Below are positions 1 through 8,100 of a DNA stretch of 18,912 bases, piece by piece. Source of the stretch: an uncultured Catenibacillus sp. GTDB taxonomy: Bacteria > Bacillota > Clostridia > Lachnospirales > Lachnospiraceae. The DNA lies in assembly GCA_934339005.1 (NCBI GenBank), contig CAKRHR010000052.1:1-18912 (forward strand), given 5' to 3'. Each line of letters begins with the position of its first letter. The stretch's first letter is position 1. The position numbers and the translations under genes are program-made. Under the pieces are notes generated by a model. The model saw nothing but the letters and a program-made list of their open reading frames with translations, searched no databases and was not told where the DNA came from.

Positions 1-213
1 ATGGTATTTTTGATGGCGATTTCAACCTTCGTTATTCCAAAACTTCTGGGTGGCGGACAGTATGTCCTGATTGGTAACCTGATTGAAAACCAGTTTATCA
101 GTGTTGGTGACTGGAACTTCGGAAGTGCCATTTCCATGATTCTTGCCATTATCATTTTACTGTTTATGAGTGCAATGAAAAAGATTGACAGACAGCAGGG
201 GGAGGATGACTAA
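1..213 (+). CDS. potB: Spermidine/putrescine ABC transporter permease, PotB type (C-terminal fragment)
   Basis: This is the last 70 codons of an integral membrane permease for polyamine import; the rest lies left of the window, so the ATG at position 1 is probably internal. The visible part has the PotB-like segment FVIPKLLGGGQYVLIGNLI, followed by VGDWNFGSA and a final membrane helix (about residues 42-57 of the fragment), then a short charged tail. In this family PotB pairs with PotC to form the membrane channel, PotA supplies ATP hydrolysis and PotD delivers the ligand. Only one base separates its TAA from the start of the PotC-type gene, which points to translational coupling in one operon. 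Spermidine cannot be told from putrescine by sequence alone. Confidence 0.88.
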   Translation: MVFLMAISTFVIPKLLGGGQYVLIGNLIENQFISVGDWNFGSAISMILAIIILLFMSAMKKIDRQQGEDD

Positions 214-214
214 G

Positions 215-1009
215 ATGAGAAAAAACGGTATTTTTTCAAAAATATATGTCGGTCTTTGTCTGGCATTTTTCTATCTGCCGATTTTGGTGATGATTATATT
301 TTCCTTTAACTCATCCCGTTCATTGTCAAAGTTTTCAGGCTTCTCCCTGAAATGGTACGAGGAATTAATGGGAAATTATGAAATCCGTGATGCAGTGCTT
401 GTATCTGTATCCATTGCGGTGCTTGCCACATTGATTTCTGTCATTCTTGGTACGATGACAGCACTTGGACTCGGCAAGACAAAGAAGTTTATGAGGGAGT
501 ACATTTTAAATGTCAACAACTTCCCTATTTTAAATCCGGATATTGTGACAGCGATTGGTCTGATGCTGCTGTTTTCATCAATTAATGCACCAAAAGGCTA
601 CATAACCATGCTTCTGGCGCACATTATGTTCTGTACGCCATATGTCATCACAAGTGTGTATCCGAAGGTGAAGGGGCTGGACGAAAGCCTGCCAAACGCG
701 GCGATGGACCTTGGCGCAACACCGTTTCAGGCGCTTGTCAAAGTTATCCTTCCGATGATTAAACAGGGTATTTTCGCCGGTGCGCTGCTGGCATTTACAA
801 TGTCATTTGATGATTTTGTTATTTCGTATTTTGTTACCGGAAACGGTGTGAAAAATATTTCCATCGTTGTGTATAACATGACAAAACGAATGAATCCGAC
901 AATCAATGCGTTGTCAACAATCGTAATTACAGTAATTGCCCTGGCATTGTTCCTGACAAATATTATTCCTGTAATTGCAAAGAACAGAAAGAGAAAAGAA
1001 GTGGATTGA
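215..1009 (+). CDS. potC: Spermidine/putrescine ABC transporter permease, PotC type
   Basis: The product is 264 residues, a usual PotC length, and is a membrane permease of the binding-protein-dependent family. It opens with a membrane helix (about residues 9-29, YVGLCLAFFYLPILVMIIFS). It carries the cytoplasmic EAA-type loop that contacts the ATPase: AAMDLGATPFQALVKVILP (about residues 162-180), followed by further helices including one with FDDFVISYF. I chose the ATG at 215 rather than the upstream in-frame ATG at 185. A purine-rich AGGGGGAGG site (197-205) lies just ahead of 215, while 185 would overlap the preceding gene by about 30 bases. It forms the transmembrane pore with the upstream PotB-type permease, and the PotD-type lipoprotein follows 15 bases downstream. 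Confidence 0.93.
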   Translation: MRKNGIFSKIYVGLCLAFFYLPILVMIIFSFNSSRSLSKFSGFSLKWYEELMGNYEIRDAVLVSVSIAVLATLISVILGTMTALGLGKTKKFMREYILNVNNFPILNPDIVTAIGLMLLFSSINAPKGYITMLLAHIMFCTPYVITSVYPKVKGLDESLPNAAMDLGATPFQALVKVILPMIKQGIFAGALLAFTMSFDDFVISYFVTGNGVKNISIVVYNMTKRMNPTINALSTIVITVIALALFLTNIIPVIAKNRKRKEVD

Positions 1010-1024
1010 AAGGAAGATTAAATT

Positions 1025-2095
1025 ATGAAAAAAGGGTTAGTTTTTGGTATGGCAGCTCTGATGGCTGTATCCGCTGCACTGACAGGCTGCGGAAGTAACG
1101 GTGGCAACGGCGGCAGCAAACAGACATTAAAAGTTTACAATGCAGGCGAATACATTGATTTAAATGTTATCAGACAGTTTGAGGATGAATACAACTGCAA
1201 AGTGGTTTATGAAACATTTGAATCCAACGAAATGATGTATACAAAGTTATCCAGCGGCGAACAGTACGATGTGTTGATTCCTTCAGATTATATGATTGAG
1301 CGTCTGATTAAAGAGGATAAACTTGCCGAAATCGACTGGAGTAAGATTACAAACGGCGATGGTATCATGGATTCTGTGAAAGACCAGGTATACGACCCGG
1401 GCAATGTGTATTCTGTACCATATTTCTGGGGAAGTGTTGGTATTTTATATGATACAACGGTTGTTGATGAAGCAGATCTTGCGGATGGCTGGAACCTGCT
1501 TCGCAATGAAAAATATGCAGGCAACCTGTATATGTACGATTCTGAGCGTGACTCTTTCATGGTGGCTTTAAAAGCTTGTGGTTACTCCATGAATACAACA
1601 GACGAAAATGAGATCAATGAGGCTTATAACTGGCTTGTAGAGCAGCAGAAAACAATGAAACCAATTTATGCCGGAGATGATGTCATTGATAACATGATTT
1701 CAGGCAATAAAGCGATGGCAGTTGTTTATTCCGGCGATGCCTGCTACATTATGTCAGAAAATGAAAACCTTGATTATTTCCAGCCTGAGCAGGGTACAAA
1801 TATCTGGTATGATGCAATGGTTATTACAAAAGACTGTGAAAATACTGATCTTGCACATGATTTCATCAACTTCATGTCAAGTTATGATGTAGCCCTTGCA
1901 AATACACTGGAAGTTGGTTATACATCACCAATTCAGGCAGTTTATGATGAAATGGTTGAAACTGAGTATGCAGGTGTTGATGCGTACACCCCACATCTTG
2001 ATAATCCAAACAACGAAGTATTCCGCTACCAGGAACCTGAAACAAAGGCACTTTTTGCGGATCTTTGGGTGAAAGCAAAAGCGGATACAAACTAA
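1025..2095 (+). CDS. potD: Polyamine ABC transporter substrate-binding lipoprotein, PotD type
   Basis: The 356-residue product is the extracellular ligand receptor of the polyamine importer. A signal peptide ends in the lipobox LTGC, with the lipidated Cys at residue 22, so it should be anchored to the outer face of the membrane, as expected in a Gram-positive cell. The mature protein starts with the family-typical LKVYNAGEYIDLNVIRQFE. It continues through SGEQYDVLIPSDYMIERL and VPYFWGSVGILYD, all characteristic of PotD/PotF-type binding proteins. A good ribosome binding site (AAGGAAG, 1010-1016) sits 8 bases upstream of the ATG. I see no clear terminator between its stop and the next promoter at about 2120, so some read-through into the purine leader is possible. 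Confidence 0.93.
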   Translation: MKKGLVFGMAALMAVSAALTGCGSNGGNGGSKQTLKVYNAGEYIDLNVIRQFEDEYNCKVVYETFESNEMMYTKLSSGEQYDVLIPSDYMIERLIKEDKLAEIDWSKITNGDGIMDSVKDQVYDPGNVYSVPYFWGSVGILYDTTVVDEADLADGWNLLRNEKYAGNLYMYDSERDSFMVALKACGYSMNTTDENEINEAYNWLVEQQKTMKPIYAGDDVIDNMISGNKAMAVVYSGDACYIMSENENLDYFQPEQGTNIWYDAMVITKDCENTDLAHDFINFMSSYDVALANTLEVGYTSPIQAVYDEMVETEYAGVDAYTPHLDNPNNEVFRYQEPETKALFADLWVKAKADTN

Positions 2096-2119
2096 TAAAT
2101 ACTTATAAGAAAATAGTGA

Positions 2120-2148
2120 TTGACAAATAATAGAAAATCCTGTACTTT
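2120..2148 (+). promoter_or_regulatory. Predicted sigma-A promoter of the ZTP-riboswitch purine unit
   Basis: There is a perfect -35 hexamer TTGACA (2120-2125), a 17-base spacer and a -10 TACTTT (2143-2148, 4 of 6 matches). Transcription would begin at about 2155, just at the 5' edge of the ZTP aptamer, as expected for a riboswitch leader. The call rests on consensus matching alone. Confidence 0.65.
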
Positions 2149-2154
2149 GTAAGT

Positions 2155-2236
2155 GATGGTTGTGCAACTGGCGGATAAGCAGGTTAGACTGCAGGGGAGC
2201 ACAGCGTTTATAAAGAATTGTCGACCGCCTGGGCAG
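2155..2236 (+). ncRNA. ZTP (pfl) riboswitch aptamer
   Basis: The hallmark segments of the pfl motif are present in order: ACTGGCGG (2167-2174), AGGGGAGC (2193-2200) and CCGCCTGGGCA (2225-2235). Helix P1 forms between GTTGTGC (2159-2165) and GCACAGC (2199-2205), and P2 between GCAG (2179-2182) and CTGC (2189-2192). The pseudoknot pairs GGCGG (2170-2174) with CCGCC (2225-2229). The class is known to bind ZTP/ZMP, the AICAR nucleotides that build up when 10-formyl-tetrahydrofolate is short. The next two genes consume AICAR and close the purine ring, which fits the ligand. Confidence 0.93.
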
Positions 2237-2269
2237 ACCGTAGAACATGGTCTGTTCAGGCGGTTTTTT
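2225..2269 (+). terminator. Intrinsic terminator of the ZTP riboswitch
   Basis: Bases 2225-2239 pair with 2249-2263 in a stem of 15 pairs (two of them G-U) around a 9-base loop, followed by six T (2264-2269). The 5' arm is the same CCGCCTG that completes the ZTP aptamer pseudoknot. Aptamer folding and termination are therefore mutually exclusive, and ligand binding should turn the downstream genes on. Confidence 0.92.
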
Positions 2270-2319
2270 GATACTTTGAAAACTATTAAAACGTGAATAT
2301 TATGCGAGGAGGAGATTTC

Positions 2320-3033
2320 ATGCAGATGTTATCAATCGAACAGCAGTTAAAAGGAAATGCCTATCCAGGCAGAGGTATTATTATTGGTAAGACACCAGAT
2401 GGCACAAAAGCCGTAACAGCTTATTTTATTATGGGACGCAGCAGCAATAGCCGTAATCGTGTATTTGTAGAAGATGGTGAAGGCATCCGTACAGAAGCAT
2501 TTGACCCATCCAAACTTGAAGATCCTAGCCTGATTATTTATGCACCTGTACGTGTTCTTGGCAACAAAACTATCGTAACAAACGGTGACCAGACAGATAC
2601 TATTTACGATTTAATGGATAAACAGCAGACATTTGAACAGGCACTCCGCACACGCGAATTTGAGCCGGATGCACCAAACTATACACCACGTATTTCCGGT
2701 ATTATGCATATTGAAAATGGCAAATATAACTATGCAATGTCTATCTTAAAGAGCAACAACGGCAATCCTGATGCATGCAACCGTTATACATTTGCTTATA
2801 CAAATCCTGTCAGCGGTGAAGGTCATTTCATTCACACTTATATGCAGGATGGCAACCCATTGCCAAGCTTTGAAGGCGAACCAAAACTTGTAGATGTGGC
2901 AGATGACATTGATGCTTACACACAGTTACTCTGGACAAGCTTGAATGAAGATAACAAAGTGTCTTTATTTGTACGTTACATTGATATTGCTACAGGCAAA
3001 TATGAAACACGTATTGTGAATAAAAATAAATAA
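2320..3033 (+). CDS. purO: IMP cyclohydrolase, PurO-like
   Basis: The 237-residue cytoplasmic protein is predicted to close the purine ring, converting FAICAR (5-formamidoimidazole-4-carboxamide ribonucleotide) to IMP, the last step of purine synthesis. It opens with QQLKGNAYPGRGIIIGKTPD, which resembles the start of the PurO-type cyclohydrolase family (unrelated to the cyclohydrolase domain of bifunctional PurH), and it has the usual size for that family. The start at 2320 is set by a perfect AGGAGG (2307-2312) seven bases upstream; an in-frame ATG at 2293 lacks such a site. It lies directly below the ZTP riboswitch terminator and 70 bases above a formyltransferase gene that supplies its substrate. 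The pairing of the two genes strengthens the assignment. Confidence 0.87.
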   Translation: MQMLSIEQQLKGNAYPGRGIIIGKTPDGTKAVTAYFIMGRSSNSRNRVFVEDGEGIRTEAFDPSKLEDPSLIIYAPVRVLGNKTIVTNGDQTDTIYDLMDKQQTFEQALRTREFEPDAPNYTPRISGIMHIENGKYNYAMSILKSNNGNPDACNRYTFAYTNPVSGEGHFIHTYMQDGNPLPSFEGEPKLVDVADDIDAYTQLLWTSLNEDNKVSLFVRYIDIATGKYETRIVNKNK

Positions 3034-3103
3034 TTAAGAACAGATAAGACGGTAGAAGCAGAATAAAAATCTGAACAACCTATTATGTGAGGAGAATACA
3101 AAG

Positions 3104-4282
3104 ATGAAAGAAATTCAGTTAAAATACGGATGTAATCCAAATCAGAAACCTTCAAGAATTTTTATGCATGATGACAGTGACCTTCCTGTGACTGTATTAA
3201 ATGGCAAACCTGGTTATATTAACTTCCTTGATGCCTTTAATGGCTGGCAGCTTGTGCGCGAACTTAAACAGGCAACAGGACTTCCAGCAGCAACATCTTT
3301 TAAACACGTTTCGCCAGCAGGTGCAGCCGTTGGTCTGCCACTGACAGATGTTGAAGCTAAAATTTACTGGGTTGATGACCTTGGCGAGCTTTCTCCATTA
3401 GCATGTGCTTATGCCAGAGCCAGAGGTGCAGACAGAATGTCTTCATTTGGTGATTTTATTTCATTATCTGATGTCTGTGATGTGGCAACAGCTAAAATCA
3501 TCAAAAGAGAAGTTTCAGATGGTGTCATTGCACCGGGTTATGAACCTGAAGCTCTTGAAATTCTTAAAGGCAAGAAAAAAGGTAATTATAACATTATCCA
3601 GATTGATGAAAATTATAAACCGGATCCAATCGAACATAAACAGGTTTTTGGCATTACATTTGAGCAGGGCAGAAATGAACTTAAAATCGACACAGAATTG
3701 CTTGGCAATGTAGTTACAGAAAATAAAGAAATTCCTGAACTTGCAAAAATCGACCTCATGATTTCTCTCATTACATTAAAATACACACAGTCAAACTCTG
3801 TATGCTACGCTAAAGGCGGACAGGCTATCGGTATCGGTGCAGGTCAGCAGTCCAGAATCCATTGTACACGCCTTGCAGGCACAAAAGCTGATAACTGGTT
3901 TTTACGTCAGTCACCAAAGGTACTTGGCCTTCAGTTTGTAGATAAAATCGGTCGTGCAGACAGAGATAATGCTATCGACCTTTACATTGGTGAAGATTAC
4001 ATGGATGTCCTTGCAGATGGCGCATGGGAAAAAATCTTTAAAGTAAAACCTGAAGTATTTACAAGAGAAGAAAAACGTGCATGGCTTGACCAGATGCAGG
4101 ATGTTGCCCTTGGTTCAGATGCATTCTTCCCATTTGGTGACAACATCGAGCGCGCACATAAGAGTGGTGTTAAATATGTGGCACAGCCAGGCGGTTCAAT
4201 CCGTGATGACAACGTTATTGAAACATGTAATAAATACAACATGGCAATGTGCTTTACAGGTATCCGTCTGTTCCACCACTAA
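3104..4282 (+). CDS. purH: Phosphoribosylaminoimidazolecarboxamide (AICAR) formyltransferase, stand-alone
   Basis: This 392-residue protein corresponds to the formyltransferase half of PurH. It transfers a formyl group from 10-formyl-tetrahydrofolate to AICAR, giving FAICAR. The opening LKYGCNPNQKP is the typical start of that domain. SFKHVSPAGAAVG carries the Lys67-His68 pair expected in the active site, and GIGAGQQSRIHCTRLAG matches the conserved nucleotide-binding segment. The N-terminal IMP cyclohydrolase domain of ordinary bifunctional PurH is absent, and the PurO-like gene upstream supplies that activity instead. The symbol purH is used for the AICAR formyltransferase domain only. A GAGGAG site (3089-3094) precedes the ATG, and a strong terminator follows the gene. 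Regulation by the ZTP riboswitch upstream is expected. Confidence 0.92.
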   Translation: MKEIQLKYGCNPNQKPSRIFMHDDSDLPVTVLNGKPGYINFLDAFNGWQLVRELKQATGLPAATSFKHVSPAGAAVGLPLTDVEAKIYWVDDLGELSPLACAYARARGADRMSSFGDFISLSDVCDVATAKIIKREVSDGVIAPGYEPEALEILKGKKKGNYNIIQIDENYKPDPIEHKQVFGITFEQGRNELKIDTELLGNVVTENKEIPELAKIDLMISLITLKYTQSNSVCYAKGGQAIGIGAGQQSRIHCTRLAGTKADNWFLRQSPKVLGLQFVDKIGRADRDNAIDLYIGEDYMDVLADGAWEKIFKVKPEVFTREEKRAWLDQMQDVALGSDAFFPFGDNIERAHKSGVKYVAQPGGSIRDDNVIETCNKYNMAMCFTGIRLFHH

Positions 4283-4342
4283 GCGTTGGATAAACAAAAG
4301 CCGCGTATATTTTATGAATTAAAAATTAAATATTAAAAACAC

Positions 4343-4382
4343 AAAAGCTGAAAGTAGCGGAGAATGTTACTTTCAGCTTTTT
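4343..4382 (+). terminator. Intrinsic terminator of the purine unit
   Basis: AAAAGCTGAAAGTA (4343-4356) pairs perfectly with TACTTTCAGCTTTT (4368-4381), leaving an 11-base loop, and the 3' arm runs into a short T tract (4378-4382). It lies about 60 bases after the formyltransferase stop. The A-rich 5' arm means it could also work in the reverse direction. Confidence 0.88.
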
Positions 4383-4447
4383 GAGTTGATAAGTATTAAA
4401 TAATCCGGGAAAGCTTTTAAAAAGCATTATAAAATAATACAGTGGAA

Positions 4448-4476
4448 TTGACTTTAAAATCCGATAATGCTATAGT
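4448..4476 (+). promoter_or_regulatory. Predicted promoter of the cobalamin-riboswitch operon
   Basis: TTGACT (4448-4453), a 17-base spacer and TATAGT (4471-4476), with an extended -10 TG at 4468-4469. Transcription would start at about 4483, shortly before the cobalamin aptamer, which supports the call. Confidence 0.7.
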
Positions 4477-4497
4477 AAACAGTAATAATAGAATAAT

Positions 4498-4700
4498 AGC
4501 GTTCGGTGCTGCTTTAATATAGAAGCAGGTAAAAGGGAAACAGGTGTAAGACCTGTACGAACTCGTCACTGTAAGTAAATGTGCCTCGAAAAACGGAGGC
4601 AATACGCGCAATCGGTGTGAAAAACACAGCCACTGGGAAACTGGGAAGGTGTTGCGGTATAAGATTTATGAGTCAGGAAACCTGCCGGTCGCTGGTACGG
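4498..4700 (+). ncRNA. Cobalamin riboswitch aptamer
   Basis: Conserved blocks of the B12-sensing RNA appear in order. They are AAAAGGGAAACAGGTGTAAG (4531-4550) and GTCACTGTAAG (4565-4575), then the peripheral hairpin GCCTC/GAGGC (about 4583-4600). Next come GCCACTGGGAA (4629-4639) with CTGGGAAGGTG after it, and the B12 box AGTCAGGAAACCTGCC (4671-4686). This class binds adenosyl- or related cobalamins and usually switches off B12 import or synthesis genes when the cofactor is plentiful. It heads the run of genes encoding a secreted protein, a BtuF-like lipoprotein, a permease and an ATPase, and it is the main evidence that those genes handle corrinoids. The outer boundaries are approximate. 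Confidence 0.95.
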
Positions 4701-4792
4701 GGAATTGGGATGTTCCAAATCACGAGTCACTGATTGTACTGAAAGTGAAGTATTACTGTGTTTGTTTGAGCAATGTGTGAACAGTTACTATG

Positions 4793-4870
4793 AAGTCTTT
4801 TAGCCTTTTATAATGAGAGATATCTGTATCACCAGATATATTTATTGGTTATAATGGGAGAAAAGACCTT
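4793..4870 (+). other. Large imperfect hairpin in the cobalamin leader
   Basis: AAGTCTTTT (4793-4801) pairs with AAAAGACCTT (4861-4870, one bulge), TTATAA (4808-4813) with TTATAA (4849-4854), and ATATCTG (4820-4826) with CAGATAT (4833-4839) around a 6-base loop. The 3' side runs into TTATTTT, so it may be an AT-rich terminator used by the riboswitch. It could instead be a small palindromic insertion; copies elsewhere in the genome would decide. Confidence 0.5.
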
Positions 4871-5136
4871 ATTTTCGTGAATTTCTTTTATTTTCTTTGG
4901 ATTGTTTCTATCCGTTTTCCGTATGCATTAATGAGTGGCAAAATGTACTTTTGACACCCGGTACAAAAGCTTTGAATACCATTTGTGTTTATACAGGGGT
5001 ATTTGATTCTGAAAACTATTATTAAATATGAAGAAGTAGCATTGTCATGGAATCATTTATTGTATTAAATTCAGGTCAAAATAGTTGCCTGACATTATCA
5101 CATAGGTGTTGACATTGGATCCAGAAACAAAAAACA

Positions 5137-5155
5137 GATATGTCCTGAACATATC
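5137..5155. promoter_or_regulatory. Inverted repeat just upstream of the first gene's ribosome binding site
   Basis: GATATGT (5137-5143) and ACATATC (5149-5155) are perfect 7-base inverted repeats with a 5-base spacer, ending 21 bases before the GGGAGG site at 5177-5182. They could form an RNA hairpin near the translation start or be a protein operator. A TTGACA (5109-5114) lies upstream but has no matching -10 at normal spacing. Confidence 0.35.
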
Positions 5156-5188
5156 AACAGAAAGTGAGCAAAAAACGGGAGGAATATG

Positions 5189-8100
5189 ATGAAGAAAAAT
5201 AGTAAATGGCTTGCGCTTTTGCTGGCAGGTGCAATGACTGTATCGCCGTTATCATATGTGAATGCATATGCAGCAGAAGCAGATACAGTAACTTACAGTG
5301 CCGAAGCAGTAACTAACAGTGCCGATACAGTAACTTACAGTGTAGATGCAGCAACTAACAGTGCAGGTGCAACAACTAACAGTGCAGGTGCAACAACTAA
5401 CAGTGTCGACACAGTAACTAATAGTGCAGATGCAGCAACTAACAGTGCAGGTGCAACAACTAATAGTGCAGATGCAGCAACTAACAGTGCCGATACAGTA
5501 ACTAATAGTGCAGGTGCAGCAACTAACAGTACCGATACAGTAACTAATAGTGCAGGTGCAGCAACTAACAGTACAGATACAGCAACTAATAGTGCCAATG
5601 CAGCAACTAACAGTACAGATACAGTAACTAACAGTGCCGATGCAGCAACTAACAATGCAGATGCAGTAACACAGGCGCAGGAGAAAAATGGAGAAGTCCA
5701 GACCGTAACCGGAATATCCGGGCAGGATGCGGCTGCAGTTAAAACACCGGATGAAACAAACAAAACATCTGCACAAGAAGAAAGTAAAGAAACAAACACA
5801 CAAGCGCCAGTCGTCACGGGCGATGCAGTTCGTATTGTGAAAGGTGATGGCAGTGATTATAAAATGTGTGTTGTCAGTAAGTCCGAAGTAAGTAAAGTTG
5901 ATGGTAAACTAAAAGTGACTTTTGAAACAGGGAGTGTGACTTATAGTGGAATTTATTTTGGTACAAAGGATGATGAGAATAAAACTCCGGTTATAGAGGG
6001 AACAGAATTAGGAAATGGTGGATGGTCTTTTGTCTTTGAAGTTGATACAGCAAAGGCGGGACAGGTTGTTCCAATTGTTCTTAGGAAAAAAGATGGAGAA
6101 TGGTCTACAAAAACGTCATTATGGATGTATATTCCAGCACCAAAAGTAAGTGAAAATCCTGATTCCGGTCAGACACCGGATACCGGTATTCCTGAAGATG
6201 CTGTTTATAGTATTGATGTTGAGTCCAGTTCATCCATGTTTAAGGTTGTAAATTGTGAATTAACGGTTAAAGCTGGCAAAATGACAGCAATAGTGACATT
6301 GAGCGGAACAGGTTACGGATATCTATATGCAGGTACGGGTGAGCAGGCTGCATCAGCAGACCAGTCTACATGGATAGCATATAAAGAAAATGCAAATGGG
6401 GAATATACATATGAACTTCCGGTCGAAGCTTTAGATAAAGGTATTGCAGTTGCAGCATATTCAATCAAAAATAAAAAATGGTATGATAGAGAACTGATTT
6501 TCAAGTCAGAAACAATGAAGAAAATCGGTGATGTAAACAATGGTTCAGATAACCAGGATCCAACACCGGGCACAGAGGCTGCTGCAAATGGTATATACAG
6601 CATTGACGTAGATTCCAGTTCATCAATGTTCAGAATTGTGGATTGTCAGATGACAATTAAAAACGGAAAGATGACAGCAGTGCTGACACTCAGTGGTACA
6701 GGTTACGGTTATTTATATGCGGGCACAGCAGCACAGGCAGCAGCGGCAGACAGTTCTTCATGGGTACCATTTAAAGTTAATGCAGACGGCAAATATACAT
6801 ATGAAATTCCTGTTGAAGCTTTGGATAAAGGCATTGCAGTTGCAGCATACTCAATAAAAAATGAAAAATGGTATGACAGAGAGCTGACCTTTAAGTCAGA
6901 AACAATGAAAAAAATTGGTGATGTTGAAGATGGTTCAGACACACCAGATCCAACACCGACACCGGGCACAGATGATTCAAAGAAAGACGACAACAAGCAG
7001 GATGACCTGAATCAGGGAACAGAAACACCATCAGGTAATGATGGCAAAACAGATAATGAATCCAAATACGAATCTGATACAAGTGGTTCAACAAGCCGTG
7101 TCGACAGCTCAACAGGCTTAAAGGACGGCGTATACACACCAGACAGATTTACATGGTCCGGTGGTACAGGCAAAGTAAAGATTTCATGCAACAAAATTAC
7201 AATCAAAAATGGACAGGCATATGCAACACTGGTATTTAGCAGTAATCATTATCAGTATGTTAAAGCCAACGGAAACACTTACTACACGACAAAGAGCGGT
7301 AGCACAGCGACAGTGACGATTCCGGTTTCATTAAACAAAAATAATACGATTTTAGGTATGACAGATAAGATGTCTGTTGCGCATGAGATTGAGTATAGTA
7401 TTTTCGTTTACCTTGCATCGGCAAATGGTGCTGTGAACGGTTCGGATGCAGATGGCGGACAGACTGTTGACAATACGGCATTGGCAGAAAAAGCACCTGA
7501 AATCATGGGACTTGAATATGAATCGGAAACAAAGCTTGAATATGCGGAATATTTTAAGATTTACCATTATGATCAGGGCATTGTCTTACTTGAAATTGAT
7601 ATGACAAAAGATACAGCAAGAGATGACAAAAATAATAAAACATCCGATGATAAATCAGAAAAAGCCAGTGATGAACAAAAAACAACATCAGACAATGCAA
7701 ATACATCTGCAGATGAAGAAATGGATTCAACAGATAATAATGGTGCCGGCAAAGAAGAACTGGCAGCAGAATTATACAAGGGTAACATTGTGAATTATCT
7801 GCTTGTGCCGGAAGGTGTAGAAATCCCGGTAGGCCTTGAACAGGATATGATTATTGTTAAGCTGCCTGCAAATAAGACTTATGCAGCTTCAAAGGACATT
7901 CTTGAAACAATGAAAGACCTTGATTTGTTAGAGAATGTTGCAGCAGTCGGTATGGAAAAGGATGACTGTAGCATTTCAGAAATCGCAGATAAGATGGAAG
8001 CAAAAGATGGTGAAGATGCAGAAGTGGCATTTGGCGGTTTATTTGAACAACCGGATTTAAAAGCGCTTGTTAAACAGGAAACAAATCTTGCACTGCTTCC

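Larger units (their letters stand above)
4701..5188 (+). other. Long untranslated leader between the cobalamin aptamer and the first gene
   Basis: Almost 490 bases separate the B12 box from the first start codon, far more than a simple expression platform needs. I see no credible open reading frame. Structure visible by eye: a large imperfect hairpin (4793-4870); a weaker hairpin AATACC/GGTATT (4975-4980 with 4998-5003); a bulged hairpin (5071-5092); and a perfect 7-base inverted repeat just upstream of the ribosome binding site (5137-5155). None is a textbook terminator with a long T tract. How the riboswitch acts on the first gene is therefore not decided. Confidence 0.6.

Noticed and set aside
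2096..2154. Terminator after the polyamine binding-protein gene
   Set aside because: No stem followed by a T tract is visible between its stop and the next promoter.
5109..5142. TTGACA at 5109 as a second promoter for the secreted protein
   Set aside because: The -35 is perfect, but no acceptable -10 occurs at 16-19 bases; the nearest candidate, GATATG, is at 22 bases.
5279..5677. Regular short repeats suggesting a CRISPR array
   Set aside because: The units are contiguous with no unique spacers, have an exact 21-base coding period and keep one reading frame, and no cas genes are nearby.
5252..5817. Long reverse-strand open frames (183 and 160 residues) opposite the start of the secreted protein
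   Set aside because: They are produced by the 21-base repeat: one is a Cys/Thr/Ile repeat, the other an Ala/Leu/Val repeat. Neither has a credible start context, and both lie opposite a strongly supported gene.
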